A DNA stretch of 64,000 nucleotides from Membranipora membranacea (lineage: Eukaryota > Bryozoa > Gymnolaemata > Cheilostomatida > Membraniporidae), in NCBI GenBank assembly GCA_914767715.1, contig OU612075.1, forward strand, positions 3,474,001 to 3,538,000, in the 5' to 3' direction. Shown here piece by piece: positions 38,801 to 53,800 of this stretch. The notes beneath the pieces are model-generated. The model searched no databases. It was given only the letters and a program-made list of their open reading frames with translations, and was not told where the DNA came from. The translations under genes were made by a program, and so were the position numbers. Position 1 is the first letter of the stretch, and each line of letters starts with the position of its first letter.

Positions 38801-41800
38801 TTTTTTAGGAAACGAAGAACAATTTATCGGATGAGATAACAAACATTAAGAATCAAGGAGAGATTGTTCTTCAGTGTTTTAAAGATGAGGTAAAGAATCT
38901 GCCAGCCACTCAACAGATGTTACATATACAGGAAGTACAAAAGTGAGTAACGGTCAAATAGTAAGGCAAAGCGTTACGGCAAAGAAATAGAAACATTTAT
39001 AATAATCTCATTTTCAATCATTCAGCTCACTGGTATTCGCTCATGTGAATTCTGTGGTTCAATTCATGTCGACTAATTTCCCGGCATATATCATAAATTG
39101 AGGTTTAAAAGTTACGCAGTTAGGTGACCTAAAATTAATACATTGTCAGATGTAGCATCGGTATTCCGCTCATAACTCACACTTTCTGCTCGTATACCAA
39201 AAAATGACATATTTGTTTGATTACCATCCAGTTTGGAGATCTCCCTGTGGGAGGACAGTTATGACATGTTGTCACACCAGCTTTAGTGATTCAATAAACC
39301 AGAATATGCATTCTGTAACAGGTTGCAAAATTAATGTGCGACCCAGCAACATTTTTGATTTCCTCTGCGAGAGTTATGCTCTCACACCAATCCTTGGATT
39401 TTCATTTATTTCTGCATCATGTTTGATGTGAAATCAGAGCTGCGATGTTAAACAAAACCTCATATTTGTACTTTCAATGCCATTTGTCATGACCTTCAAT
39501 ACATGGATAGAAGTATTAAGGAACATGAAATAAAGGAAATACAGGAAGTGTTAGGTCTTGATATCTGGTTCAAGACCGTAGTTTATTATTTGGGATGCTT
39601 TGAACCCCTAGAATTTAATACAGGCTATTTGAGGCTATGTAGATGAACTGTCACCAACTTGGTGGTCGCGTTGCTTGGTGCACCAGTGTGCCTCGATATG
39701 TCACAACTTCTATCAAACAACATACATGTAAGGTCAACGCCATATCCCTCCTCACAAACAAAGAGGAACTCAGTCAACTACCGAACAGTTAGTCGAATTT
39801 GGTCAGAGAGAAGGGTAAGAGCTCTTTGTGCGTTAGATCTGCAATAGAACGGCGGGTAGCTACATATACTCATACATATACACATACATATATATATATG
39901 TAGATATATACATATATCAGACATTGTTGTTATCTTGTTCAGGTTGACAGCTCGACTGGAGGATTTAGAGGAAGCCATCAGAGATTACTGGGAGAAGGAG
40001 GAGAGTAAACTACAGGAGTGTATGAGGCTCAGAGAATTCCACGAAGAGTTCAAATCTGTAAGTTGTGATTAAAAGTTGCCTGAAGATTATTGGTGGCATC
40101 CACACACTCTATTTTTCTTCAACAAATGGTTGAATGGGCATATCATAGTACCGTTTTGTTCCCAATTTATTTACCTATGTGTTTTTGTTTTGCCTACTTT
40201 GAATAAGATTTGTGCCTCTTTATAACAGCCTCAGTCCAACAGGTACAGGCAAATCTGAATTCATATGAATTCCTCAGTGTTTTGTGTTAGAAGGTGGGGG
40301 GGGGGGGAGGAGATGGCAGCCAAACCTCTCCTCCCTACACAATAAACTCTATAAGTCTGAAGCCACATAACTGAATACAGAATGAGATCATCAGAGATAG
40401 TCATCACTATGTGAATAATTTACAGTAATAACATACTTTAAACCACCAGCACTGATAAGTGTAATTATCAAAATAACAATCTCTTGTGTCCAGTTTTGGT
40501 CATCTTCCCAAATGTGTGATAGCACAGTTAGTCAGGGTTAATGTTGGGATGTTGTAAGGCTTGAAGACAGACACGGTGTCACGCAGACTTACCATGACAT
40601 GTGAATTCTTTCAGAGATCATGAAAATTTTTCCAACATGAAGTGTTAGAATAATCCCACCATGACAACTTGAATCAACTAACATCACTATTCACCGAATA
40701 AATATAAATTTTATGCAATAATTTGTGTCGGGTGATAATGATGACAAATGGCAGTTGTCCCCTCTTGTGAGTTCGATTATTCTGTCTATCCAACTATTTG
40801 ATTGCCGATGTTATTGAGCTCGACTTGACAGTTTTGTTCAATTTTTTTAATAGCTGCAGCAGAATCTGAACAAGCTAAGCGACGCTTTGGTCAGCGTAAG
40901 AGATTTTATCAGCAGTGTGGAGGAGGCGACCAACAACGTGAGAATACTCTCTAAAATCGACATCGAATCTCAGGTAATAAGCATTTATTATTAGATCTAG
41001 CTGCAATAATGCACAATTAATTTTGCACAACCGTTTTCCAGATATTTCACTCATAATTCAGCAATGATAATGTTAAGTTTGTGATAACATCACTCTATGT
41101 TGGACGAAGTAAACCACATTGCCAGTTTGGGGAGTTGATAGGCGGACTCAGCTTAAAAAGATAATCACTAAAATCACATAATCAGCTGAAATCAGTTGAT
41201 AGCTACTATATTTTAGATGCTTTGGAGAATTTGTAGGCACTAGTCAAAGACGCATGTGTACTTTGCAGAAGATGCAGATTTCATTTTTGTCAACAGTAAA
41301 ACTATAAACAAGAGAATTGTGTCATCCGTCATGTCAACTTTATGAGTAAGACAGAACATGACCTCATTTTGAGATGACACACAATGAAAGCTGACAAATA
41401 GGGGAAATTTTGAATATAATGCTAAAAAGCTGAATCTATTTCAATCATGTAATCCGCCTCATCGCCATCCTATAGAGATACACAGTGATCACATTGTAGT
41501 GAAAGACATAGCCTTCTTCAAAAAGAAGGGCAAAATGACAGATTTTTCATTATGTTTTATTACCACAAGATCAAACAACTTTCTCATATAAATTTGTCCT
41601 CTTCCATGTTTGTGTTGTGATGCCATAAGAATAGACACGCCATTAAACACCCTATCCGCAGTACAGCAAGGGGATGCGAGGGAGAAAGGAAATGCGCTAT
41701 ACCAAAATCTGCTTTCCATTGTATTTATCAGGTCTCTCTGAATTTTTGATTGTTAATTCATCTCAATATAGGACATATCCAAAACGAGTGAAAGTTATCT

Positions 41801-44800
41801 ATAAATTTTGAATGTAAAAGTAGACGATGATTAAAAAATTGTCACTTTTTATTTCAGAGTTTATTAGCGCGAGCTAACACAGTAGCTAAAGAGTGGGGAG
41901 GTAAGCTGACCACCACCGATGAGATCACAGTGAACACTGTCACTCCTAAATGTGAGGAGCTCGTCAGACTACATGGTCTGTGTACAGAATCTCTAACTTA
42001 TAAACAGATGCTGGCAGATAAACAATCTACACTCTACGTCCATATCGACGCTGTGAGTAACACTTATCTATATTCACAAGTTTGATACGTTTTTGTGTAT
42101 AAGGACTGGTCAAGCGAGTGGGAGCAACTCCAAATAAACGCGAAGTTGACTAACTTTCATCCAGAGTAATGCTTGTGGAAGTTAGAGATGCAAATATGCC
42201 TGTGTAACAAAATTAAAATATGCTCAGTGCAGATAGTAAGAAGCATGAAGTGGCGTTTTGTAGTTGTGCCGTCTTACAACAATATTTCTGACTCAGAATC
42301 ATGGGCTGCGCTAACCTCTGATCTTTATCTTTGACAATCATTAGGTATTCTCTCAAGCAACATTTTTTATATGATGTACCAGTACATTAAAAAGTGATTT
42401 ATTATTTGATGATTTTGAATTTTAATCCTGTGCTGGATTATTGTGAGAATCATGGCTCTATGCGTAATTAGGTGGTATTGGTAGGCTATAGGTCAGACAC
42501 CAAACTGGGTTGGTCTCACTCCAACACCGTCAACTGACAACCTGCTACTTTACATAATGTGGCATTGCATTGATGTGGAAGTAATGTTTGGTAGGATTAA
42601 CACAATAAAGCAAGTTAGACACGCCATGCTGTCTGGGTGGCCGTCTCGTGTCGCTGTGTGGGTGGTCTTCTCATGTCACTATCTGGGTGGTCCGCCAGTT
42701 CGTGGTTTGACAGTATTATACAGTGACTGTTGATATTTTTTTCTGGCTTGGCATCTAACATGTCAAACATAGACATATCTGTACATTATACATGTCTTAC
42801 CAAACATAGACATAGTGACTATATATATGTCAGTGAAAATAATGAGAAAACAGCTGTCCATATTGAATGGAAACAATCTTGCTGTTGAAATGCTGTTGAA
42901 TGTTAAGTCCTGTGATTTTCCCCAGGGATTAGATTATTCTCTGGTCTGTTTACAACAGCTTTCAGACTTGACTCATCATGAGTGACTCAACATTATACCC
43001 AGTATTCAGACATAAACAATCCCCATACATGGATGTTTGACCCAGACAAAAGCCAACTCATTGAGGACAATGCTCTGATTTTTGTGAATCATATGCCCCA
43101 AGAAAGCCAATGTAGAAAACCACAGAGTTTGAGCAAGGAGTTCAAGTCTTTAACTCCCTGGTTTGAGTCATCCGAAGATTCAGAACCATAACTTTCAGTA
43201 GAAGGGGGGACCTCACACCCAATCAACTTCAGGCTAGGTCCGTAGACTAGGTTAACCCTGAAAATACGACACGAGAGTTTTTGGATCAATATCAAAGACT
43301 TTCCTCTTCCGAATAACGACGAGTTGGCATTGAGTTAGGGAAGAGGTTATGTTTTGAGTACTTTCTCTGTTTTATCTTCCTTTATTACGACATGTAAAAG
43401 GGAAATGCCTAACGTCACATAAATTCTGATCTCTTAATCTATTTCTGAATCCACTTTGGGATTGTTGGTAAATTTATGGACGTCTTTTAACCAAAATTTT
43501 CATCGCTTGATCCGAGCTTCCAGGGTGGAGGATGAGATTATGCAAACATTTGCGGTGAATTTTGAAAGTTAATAATTGTAAACTGATTTGTTGGTTAGAA
43601 TATATCTAATCAGATTTGCTACCTACATCACATTACGTATTATGACATGTCCGTAAAATCAGCTTATTGTTTTTTATAAGCGAGTATTGGTAAATTTGAT
43701 CCGATGTAAACCCTTCTACGCTATTGTATCCATAGCAACACTTCTCTCAAAAGAGATTGTGAGTAATTAATAATTGTCGCATTGACAACACGATGATTCA
43801 AGCACTTCACTTGTTCATGTCATCTCAAGTCAAGTCATTTTAATGCGAGGGCATTGAAGAGGAAGTTGACTGTCCTATTTCACAGGATAAGAATATTCAG
43901 TACAATTTTATTTTGTTTCCTACAAAGGCAAGGCAGTGGTTAGCCGATGAAGATACCAGCCTGTTTGAGCCTTTACCCGAAGGTTTAGAAATAGACGACG
44001 TTACATCACTGGACGGTCAGCTTAAACAGATAGACTGTCAGCTGGCTATTGGGAAGTTTCTGGATATTCTGAGCTTTGATAGTTTTATGCTGACGTACTC
44101 GACTGCGCTGAATGAAGATTCTACTGTAAGTTAATCAGCGATGTACTTACTGATCCAATATCATATGTTACCAACTCATTACCAACTCATTACTTATGTG
44201 TATATAGCATTAACATTTAATAATTGAATTAAGTAAATGTTATCAACAAATAGGCTACATCTATCTTATCATTTTCATTGTCAGCTTCATTTTATTCGCT
44301 ACATGAAAATTTTTTCAAGCACAGTTCGTAGCTCGGCTTTCTTTCCACCATGAACTAATTTTATTTACACCATTGCTTGCTATGAGTTAAATCATTACAC
44401 AACACAGGGAGAGTGTAGTATAAATCATTGTTTACAAGTGGTTTGGTACATAACAAGGGAACTGAATTTTGTTGTTCATGTGGATTTCTCGGAAATTGAA
44501 ACAACTATTTTATTTCTTATTTGAACAGGACTCGGTTATCTAGAATTTAGGCATTCTTTAATAATAACACTATGTTGTTTCCTAATTGTCCAATCATTAG
44601 GGGTATATGGCCTACTGTTCTTTTGGCACTCTCCATTAACTTTCCTCTACAACCAGGAAAATACATCCTGGCACTCTAAGAGGAGCCAAAACTATACTAT
44701 TGGTTTGTTGAGGGTCTGTTTGTACCAACCAGTCCATTTCCTAATAGATGATAGATGAATATAAGATTACCTCATCTTTGTTAGCATATTCTGCATGTGT

Positions 44801-47800
44801 TGGCGACACATATATGAATAGGACCTACCAGGGAACTCATTTAGGTTGAGGGTGGTGGGCACTGCAAACATACTGGTTTCGGCAAAGAAACCTGGCGCTT
44901 TCAGCTGGAATTTTTAAATCATCTTGCCTTATTTAATTTGACATTATGGCCGACAAGATTGCCATTGTAGGTGTTTGTAGTTAGTGTAGGTGTCTGTAAA
45001 TGTAGAGTGTAGAACATTATCCTTGTGTGATAATGACAGGCTTTCTGATTCTCTGTGATTGTCTGTGTGTTGAGAGCAGGTGGTGTGCTGTGCTCCACCC
45101 TACACTCTACATGCTCTCAACAATGCACAGATTCACCGGTTTTCAGAGACAGATATGATACTGTATATTGTAGTGTAGGTGCCACTGTAGATTGTTCCGC
45201 TTCCGATTACAGACTGTCACAGGTGACAGTACACACTTGAAGTATTCTTATCCTGTAGATGATCTCTTGTGTTGGCATGTAGTTCGTTTGTGGAGTACTG
45301 ATTTTTGGTATGTTATGTTGACAGGTTAAAGTGAAGGAAGTTTACGAACAAGTTATGGAGTTGATGGCAAGATATGAGCTCCGCAGGTCTTTATTATACG
45401 AAGAGATAGCTCGATTAACAGCGCCCATAAGGCATGCTAAGGTAAGAAAAGCCGGCATACACAACACGTCACAAATGGAGGTTAGGTTAAAGAAAGCTAA
45501 GGTAAAGAAAAGCTAAGGTTAGGAAAAGCTAAGGTTCGCAAACAGAAGTTATAGATAGCACTGTGAAGCTTAGAAGAGCAGATTTCATGGCTTGAGATAG
45601 ATGGTTATCCTGCTATTCAATATGATGAACAAAGAGAGGAATTACTAAATACTACCGTCAACTCAATAAATGATTTGTTTGGTGAAAGTTAAATTTTACA
45701 CCAATCTAGACAGCACAACACTAGAATTTGTGGCGAGCGTTTATGCATATTAAATTGATATATCCAACTTTTGATGTTAGACGAAGGAAATTGGTCTTGC
45801 AGACACAGATGCAAATTTCCCATACTGCATAAACATAATAGCAGTGTCATAATTTTTGGTGCAACACTAAAATTTGCGCACTGGAAATTCCCACTCAATA
45901 AAAAGATCAACGGCCCTGCGATCACAAAATCTTGGTATGCTTCTGAACCAACAGAAGTGAGTTGGGTTTTCTGTCAAATTTCCTGTCACTAAAGAGTTTC
46001 AAGAACCCTGAATAGTAAGACTTCAACTATTTTCAAGTGCACATGGAAGTTGAGAAAGTGTTTATTCATCTCACCTTATATGCAACCTGTTTTAAATATT
46101 AAAGTATATGAATATAGATGAAGTTACAAAAGGATGTTGTTTTATTCATGTTTCCTGTCATTTTTCAGTCCATAAAAGGGAGATCTAAAGCCAAACTTAG
46201 CAGTATAAAAGACAAGCTGCTCCCAACTGTCACAGTAACAACAGGAGACAATAAAAAATCTCCTGAGTCCGATGGATTCTCAGTAGATGGTCCCAGCTTC
46301 AAGGTAAGGGAGACGATACGCTCCTGCTCTGAGATGGGAGTGCAATGTTTAAATTCTTTATTCCAACCGCATATTTATTGAGTTCAAATTTTAATATTAA
46401 AAGAACTGCATATGGGGACCAATAATCAACTTAGTATATACTCTAGAGTATATAATAACTCTATGGGACCAACTCATTGAACATTTCTGACATAATATAA
46501 ACTTTTAAACATACTTTACAAATCTTTGAGATCTTCGGCTAGAGCCAAACACTTTCACTTTTCTTACTCAGAATAATCGACTGAGACACTCATCGAAGAG
46601 ATCAGTGAATGGGGGCACATCAGATAGTACGAGTATCTACTCAGAGTGCTCAACGATATCTACTCCTGTAACTGAGGCTAGACATCTACACCGCACCACT
46701 CAAAGATCGGTAAGACCTAGACAGATTGTGGAAGCAAATAAAACTATATCTTCTGTTGATGTTGAAAACCAAAAATAAAACCAGCTCTAACATGATAATT
46801 ATTAATAAATATTGTATGTGCACTATGTAATTTCAGCGCTATGTATCATTACATAATTGGAATAATAGTTATTTGATTTTTCTACAGATGTCCATAACAT
46901 CGGTAAATACTATGGTTTCTACCTGAATAACCCGCCCTGCAGATATAAATCAAATTTTGTATAGCTTCAGTATAATATAACCTAAACCTGTTTTCTTTCA
47001 CTTCCGTTCCCACCACTTTGCCCCCGACAGCGCTTCAACCCTGGTGGCTAAAAAAACCACACTGTGTGGAAACAGGCACAAATCTCCAACACTGCAATAA
47101 GATACAATCACTGTCCGCACCCCTCCGCACCCTCTGCGGTTCGATTGACTATTCTCACCTATGAAGATGCTGAGCAATTTTAGTTATTTTTGAAGATTTT
47201 TATTTATAACCGCAGCTGATCCAATGATACTTTATTAGCGAGCTAGAGAATCTGATGCATGTGACTGATTGTTGATTTGTAAAATGTTACAACCCACATA
47301 GCGCTTCGATCAACAGGGTTGTCCTGTTATGTATTTTGATAAGACAACTCCAACACCCCTTCTCTGGTGATTTTCACACTTTGCCATCACTATAACATTA
47401 GTATTACCTGTAATTGACAGGACGGTATGTCTCCTATTTCCTTCCTGGCTGATGATATGAGATCGCAGACTGATGATCAGCACAGTGAAAGTAGTGAATT
47501 AGCCTCAGAATCTAGTGATCAAGTTACCGAAATGACTCGAGTATGCTTTACTTACCTCTCTCTACTCCTTTAAATAGATTAGAGTCTTCTCCTTTGTCTC
47601 AGGGTGACATTCAATAAGGTTTATCTGTTATTATTTGGTGAAGTGTTAGTCAAAGTTCCCCACGGACGTAATATGGTGAGATTTAACTGCAAGAACCTGA
47701 GACAAAAATCCCAAATTGAATTACTACTCTGGCGCCTCCTCTAAGCAGCTTAATTAGAACACATTCATAGTGAACAAACGTAATTGGATAATAGAATCAC

Positions 47801-50800
47801 TTGATCTATCATCTTTTTGGTATGTTATCTATTCCCTATCACCTCCTCACTTGCTTTGGTGACTGCCGCCTTCCGATTCCTATTAGACCTGTTTCAGTAT
47901 TTTTTCAATGTTGGAAACAGGATGCAAACCTCAATTAGATTGTTTGGAGAGGGCTCATTCCGGTTTTGCCCAAATTCCATTATCCGTTTTGCCACAATTC
48001 CACATACCAATTACACTAGTAAGTAGGCAACAAATTTACTGAGTATCCCACAATGCAATTTTTTGGAATTCCCAGTTGGATCAAGTCAATGATAAAATAT
48101 GTCAGCAACCTGATCTTCCTCGCAAATCTATTTAAAAGTTGTGTTGTGGACGTGCTGTTTCTCGAAAAATGTTATGGATGCAAATAAAGTAAAAACACAC
48201 TTTTTGAAGTCATTGTAAAATTTTCATTTATGTGTGTCATTGAGTGTCAACATAAACCATAATATCATTGCCTCTGAATCCTGACTGTTTATAAGCCATT
48301 ACTCTCTCTATATACAGCAAATAACTGAAATGAGTATGGACTCTGGATTTGCAGAGAAGTCATCAGAAAATCGTAAGAGGAAAGGCAGTATCAAAGCAAT
48401 CAAGGTGTGTACTATATCAGCTTCTATTTATATACTAACATTTAAAGTTCGGACAGCTGGGTCTTGCTTGGTCTAGAGCGGACCTTAGACCGACATCATA
48501 ACTAATCAAAACTACACTCAACATGATATCCAAATCAATTATACTTGAATGATGAGTAAAACGAATTTGGTGAAAGGCCCCATTGCAGAGTGGTTCCCGA
48601 AAAGATTGACAACCATCACAAAGAACAATTCCCTTGCCTCACACCAAATTTTGACCTGGGATAGGGCAGCGGTGTAACACATTGTGCCCATCATTCGCTG
48701 CACACATTCAGGATCCTCTCTTTCATTAGCCGTGTAGAGGTTATTAACATTGATATGCATGAGGTCACATCGCACTTAACCGCTTCCATTCGTAATCACA
48801 CAGAGGGTATCATTTTTCCACCTTTTGCATCAGTAGCCAATAGCTGTAAACATTAGATCAAACCGTAAACATGTATCGAGTCTATTATATACTTGGAAGC
48901 TGTCATGCTGTGATGATTAATAATGAGCGTCAAACTGGAAACATCTCAATTGTTTCACCATTCCGCCTGGTCACCCATCCTCTTATGTCATGGTGTGTGG
49001 TATACCTTCTCTCATCTCAACCAAACCATCACTGCGATCCTAAATAAGTACAAGCAAAGTAGGGTGGGTATGCTGAAGGTATAATTAATGGTTGCAAGGA
49101 ACTGAGGCTTGAAGTGTTCAGCAGCCGTTTAGTTGATGTTGTCATGCGAAGGTGTTTTATCACTTAGATATCTCGTACTTACGTTGATTGGTCAGCATAA
49201 TTGATTGATGTAATGAGTCTGTGTCCAAAACTCCTCATCAAATTACTATATTTATGTCATACCAATTTGGGAATTAGAAATGGAAGCAACAAGAAACAGG
49301 AACAGTTAGAAATCGAACTTCACGAGGCACGGGAGGGAAGCAGCTTCAGGCACAACAACACATCAGTTAACTGTAGATTATATGAAAGACAAGCCACATA
49401 GTTCTCTCAGGATAACCAGATATGGCAAAAAAATGTAGGCTGAAGCGTTTCTGGAGGCGTTTATTTTCATCTCACCCCTGTATGGATGATTTACAGGGGA
49501 TGTTCTCTAGAAGGAGCTCGTCAGCTAAGAAGGGAAGCAGCACACTGTCAGCTATGAGAGACGATACGAGCTCACTCGCTAGTCTTACTGTAAATAAGGG
49601 AGTGTTCCAGAAATCTCTAACAATGGAGGAGGAGACAAACATGGCAAAAGTCAGAAGGTGAGTCAGACAAATATATCTACACACTAGTAGCAAATATAAT
49701 ATCTGCTCAGGAGTACATATCTAGATTAATCAATGTTGCGGGTAGAGTTTCAGGCATATAAATTTACACACTACATCAAGAGGCACACTTTGGGAGGATT
49801 AGGGAAAAATAGTTTTAGGCCTCAATCCTGACCACTTTTGATTGCACAGTATACTCTCCTTTGGCATTGGTGGACATTGTTATTCTATATTACCTTTATA
49901 AAAAGTCTGTCCAAATAATTTGGGTCACTTTAATGTCAGTACTGGACTGAAATTGTTTTCCTGTAAAAAGCTTTGCACAGATTTGGAAATGGAAGAGTAA
50001 AGGAAATAAGCAAAGCAGACATACTCGTGTTGGGTGAGCAGATCAGATCAGAGTGTTGGATTGCTTCCCACCTGTTTATATTGTAATTTATTCATGTAAT
50101 TGCCGTGTTCCCTAGCTATAAATGATAACATCTCTCTCTTGACAAGCTGTTATTAAATTTTGAGATTCAAAATTTCCCTCAGTTCAGAGTGGCGGCTCTT
50201 TGGTTTCTTTTTCACAGGGATTAGAGGTGGTTGTATTTCTTTCTTAACCTGATTGGCAATATTTCAATTTTTTGCCAACTCCCCAAAATTACCTCAACTA
50301 GATGTGATTCAAATTTAATAATTGAAATCAGATTGATTTCTAGCAGCGATGGCATCACACTTCTAAGTCTGAATTATCTACTCTTTATTTATAATCATTT
50401 TTTTTGTTGCAGCAATCTAGTCAATGAGCTGATAGCCACAGAAGAAGAATATATCTCTAACCTAAATCACATTATAGAGGTTTGTCTTAGTCTCCCTGTT
50501 TATCAGCCAGCGAAGGCCAGATTGAGCAGGATGTGGTAAAGCATGGCCGCTGCTTAAAATTGGAAATATTTTTATGTATCATGGCAAACTACGTACATGT
50601 ATAAATGCCCCGCCCTGAACCATTTGACGATAATAAGTATATTTTATAATAATATAACATTTTGAGTCACATGGACGATACCTATAAGGCTAACTCAGTA
50701 GTTCTTATTCCTTTTCTTATAACAGCCCTATATTTTATAGTTTTACATGCGTCCAATAGCAGAAGATGATGACTCCGTACCAATAGACCTCTACGCAAAC

Positions 50801-53800
50801 CAGTCAATGATATTCTCTAATTTGGAAGAGATCAGTGATTTCAGTTCACAGATTTTCTTGCATGAACTACAAGAGAGTATGAACAGCGCATCTATGATTG
50901 CATCAGTCTTCAAATCAAGAGTGAGTCCTGCCACTCTAGTCACCATTGAAGTGTTCATTCTTTCTGCACCTTAATTTTAATTGATGGAGGAAGTCCCACA
51001 CGGTTTTTATGCTGTTTCACTTTTGCTTCAATCGTATTGCATTCAGATTTTTAAGAACAAAGGGAGTTGTTTATTCTGTTACATTGTTTTGTTCTTGATT
51101 TTTCCTAGTGTACCAGTTTGCAAAAGTACAAAACATTTTGTACGAGTCGTTCCAAGGCTGATGTATTACTGAGGAAGCTGGCGGACGAGCCTTTCCTGGC
51201 TGAAAGATACAGACAGCAGGGTCATCAGAAAAGCCTGTGTGATCAGCTTGTTTTACCTGCTAGACGTGTTGTTTATTACAACCATTTTCTTCAGGTAAGT
51301 GTTCAAACTTGCATTCATGAGGAATTACAGATATGATTTCCCTAAAAGAGACTGATTAAAAGAACCCCAATCATCACATCCCTTAGATTTTTCTGATTGA
51401 TATCAATATGAAAAACTACATAATTCTACCTGGCTAGTTTCAAGTAATTATATCATTATTATCCGGTAACGCACAGTATGCCCTTATATGGTGGTCTTGA
51501 ATCAAATACAGTTTAATGATCTCCATTATGAGACATTTCTTTGAGTTATTCCCTCTTGTTAGCACTTGGTGACTCCTAAATGTAGAGTTATTTGATTATT
51601 ACAGGCAATGTTTAAGAATCTGAAGGATGATGAGGAGGCTCAGCGTGACATATCTCTAGTCATCAAAGAGCTGACAGATACAGTACAGACAGCTGACAAT
51701 CTACTACACCAGGTCAACATAGACGGATATAATGTAAGTGTTACATATTCCGCACGTTAGCCATTTCAAACTTTTTGAAAGGTCTTGAACTCAATTATAG
51801 AATATGGACACACCTTTAGGCCTTTCTGTCTGTCTATTTAATTGCGTAGTATCTAGTTGTTGTGTGTGGAGGGGGTATTGTGATTACTTAGAGTTTCTTT
51901 CAGACTTTATTGAACGTTAAACTTTGTAAATGTACTCTTTATTTCTGGTGTATTTTCTATTACTGTTTTATGTAAGATACTTCTTTTTCAGAATCTAATC
52001 ACATATCTATATCAGGTAGTTAGCTCCACGCTTCACTGCTTTCACAGCTATTCAAGCTATAAGATTTTTCAACAGTCTGAGATGTGTAATGCATGATTGT
52101 ATCTTGATTGTGTGAGATAGAAAATGCTTTGTTCTCTTTACCACCAAGGAGTAGCCGGGAGGTATACTCCCTATTTCTCCTCGGTTTTGCCAATTCAGGC
52201 TTGAAACTTCTGAAAGCTCAACAAACTTTGAATATTGCACTCTTTTGATGGTTTATCGGGATCTTAATTACGCTTTCATTCTTTTCATCACAGAAATTAT
52301 TTTTCAGTCTTCACTGATTAATCTCTACTTTCTCATCTTGTATTAGTAGCCTCCAGCTGGTAGGCTTCAGACTCCAAATGTAAAGTGCTGCTTATTATGT
52401 GCTTATGCTTTGTTGCTGCTCACATATACGCTACATTGTGTTACTGTGAACAACAAATTGTATATATTTATCTCACTAGGTTGACCTCTCCACACACGGT
52501 AGTCTGCTCCATCAGGGTCGAGTTCTTGTAGCACACGATAAGAAATCTCATCACCGAAAGGCATCAGACTTCAGCTCGAAGCTCAAACCACGACACGTTT
52601 TCCTGTATGAGAAGGCTCTGGTGTTCTGTCGGGTGCATGAAGACAAGAGTCATCACCGTCCTTACAGCTACATGCATGCAATCAAGGTGAGTCACAAAGA
52701 AAACAGTGTGTAGGCTCTGATTGGTTGTCTTAGGGTGGGAACCACCAATCACATTCTCTGACTGAGTCACAATTATAATCTATAATGGGACAGGAATATA
52801 AAATAAATCAATTTCAGAAGATACAGAGCGAAAATAGTTATGCCGAAAATATGAATTCGATACAAGAAAACAGCCTGTGCATAAGTTGATCAAGAGAGCC
52901 CTAGTGATCATGAGATCAAGTGATCATGTAATCGAGTTGATAACAGCAGACCTAGTCTAAACTATAAATTACTTTTAGCATGAATTTCATTGTAAGGAAA
53001 AAACCCTCCAGATTTACCTAATTTCTAACGGAGTCATAAATGATCTGTATTGTAGCTGTCCGAGACACGTCTGGAGACGCAAGCAGAATCCTCATCTAAC
53101 AAGTTTATATTCCGCTCAAACAACGAGTCCATTCTATTACATTGTGAGATGTCCGCACAGCAGGCCTGGATGGAGAATATCATATGCTCACTGGATAGCT
53201 GTAACGAGGATGCGGATGAGGATTTCTCCTCACCTCTGCACCAGTCCAGCTTTAATACACCCAGTTCACAATCAAGCACTAGTCAAAAACAAAAGTATGT
53301 TGAATAATGAGATTGCAACAATCACACCTAGACACTGTCAGCCCCTTTCAGTATATTGTTGATTGTGATATTACGTATGCTTGTAAATGCACACCCCAAT
53401 TAGAAGTCATCTCAAACTGTAAAGTACCATACTGCCCATTTCCGTGGTACACTGTTGACGTGATAGCTATTGCTTGCATATCTCTGATCGATAGAGAGTG
53501 AATTACTAATTAGAGGCAGGTACATGTTAGGTAAACTTTCTAAATTGACTCTAACAATCAAATATACACATGATAATAGTGTAGTGTCTCCGTGGTACAT
53601 TGAGCTATCATGTTTTGTAGCACCAACGTAAGATTAACTCCAAATTAGATAGTTTCAAATACAAAATCTTTTCTCTCTAATTTTAGACATTCTATGCACA
53701 TGGATGACGATGACATCATACTAGAACAGGATCCAGATATCGACATGTTTAATCTGGATGATGATCTTCTGGATCAGCTCTCACCAAGCGGCAAAGAAGT

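Noticed and set aside
46435-46454. 20-bp perfect palindrome tatatactctagagtatata
   Set aside because: No flanking direct repeat, and it starts with TA rather than CA; possibly just AT-rich symmetry.
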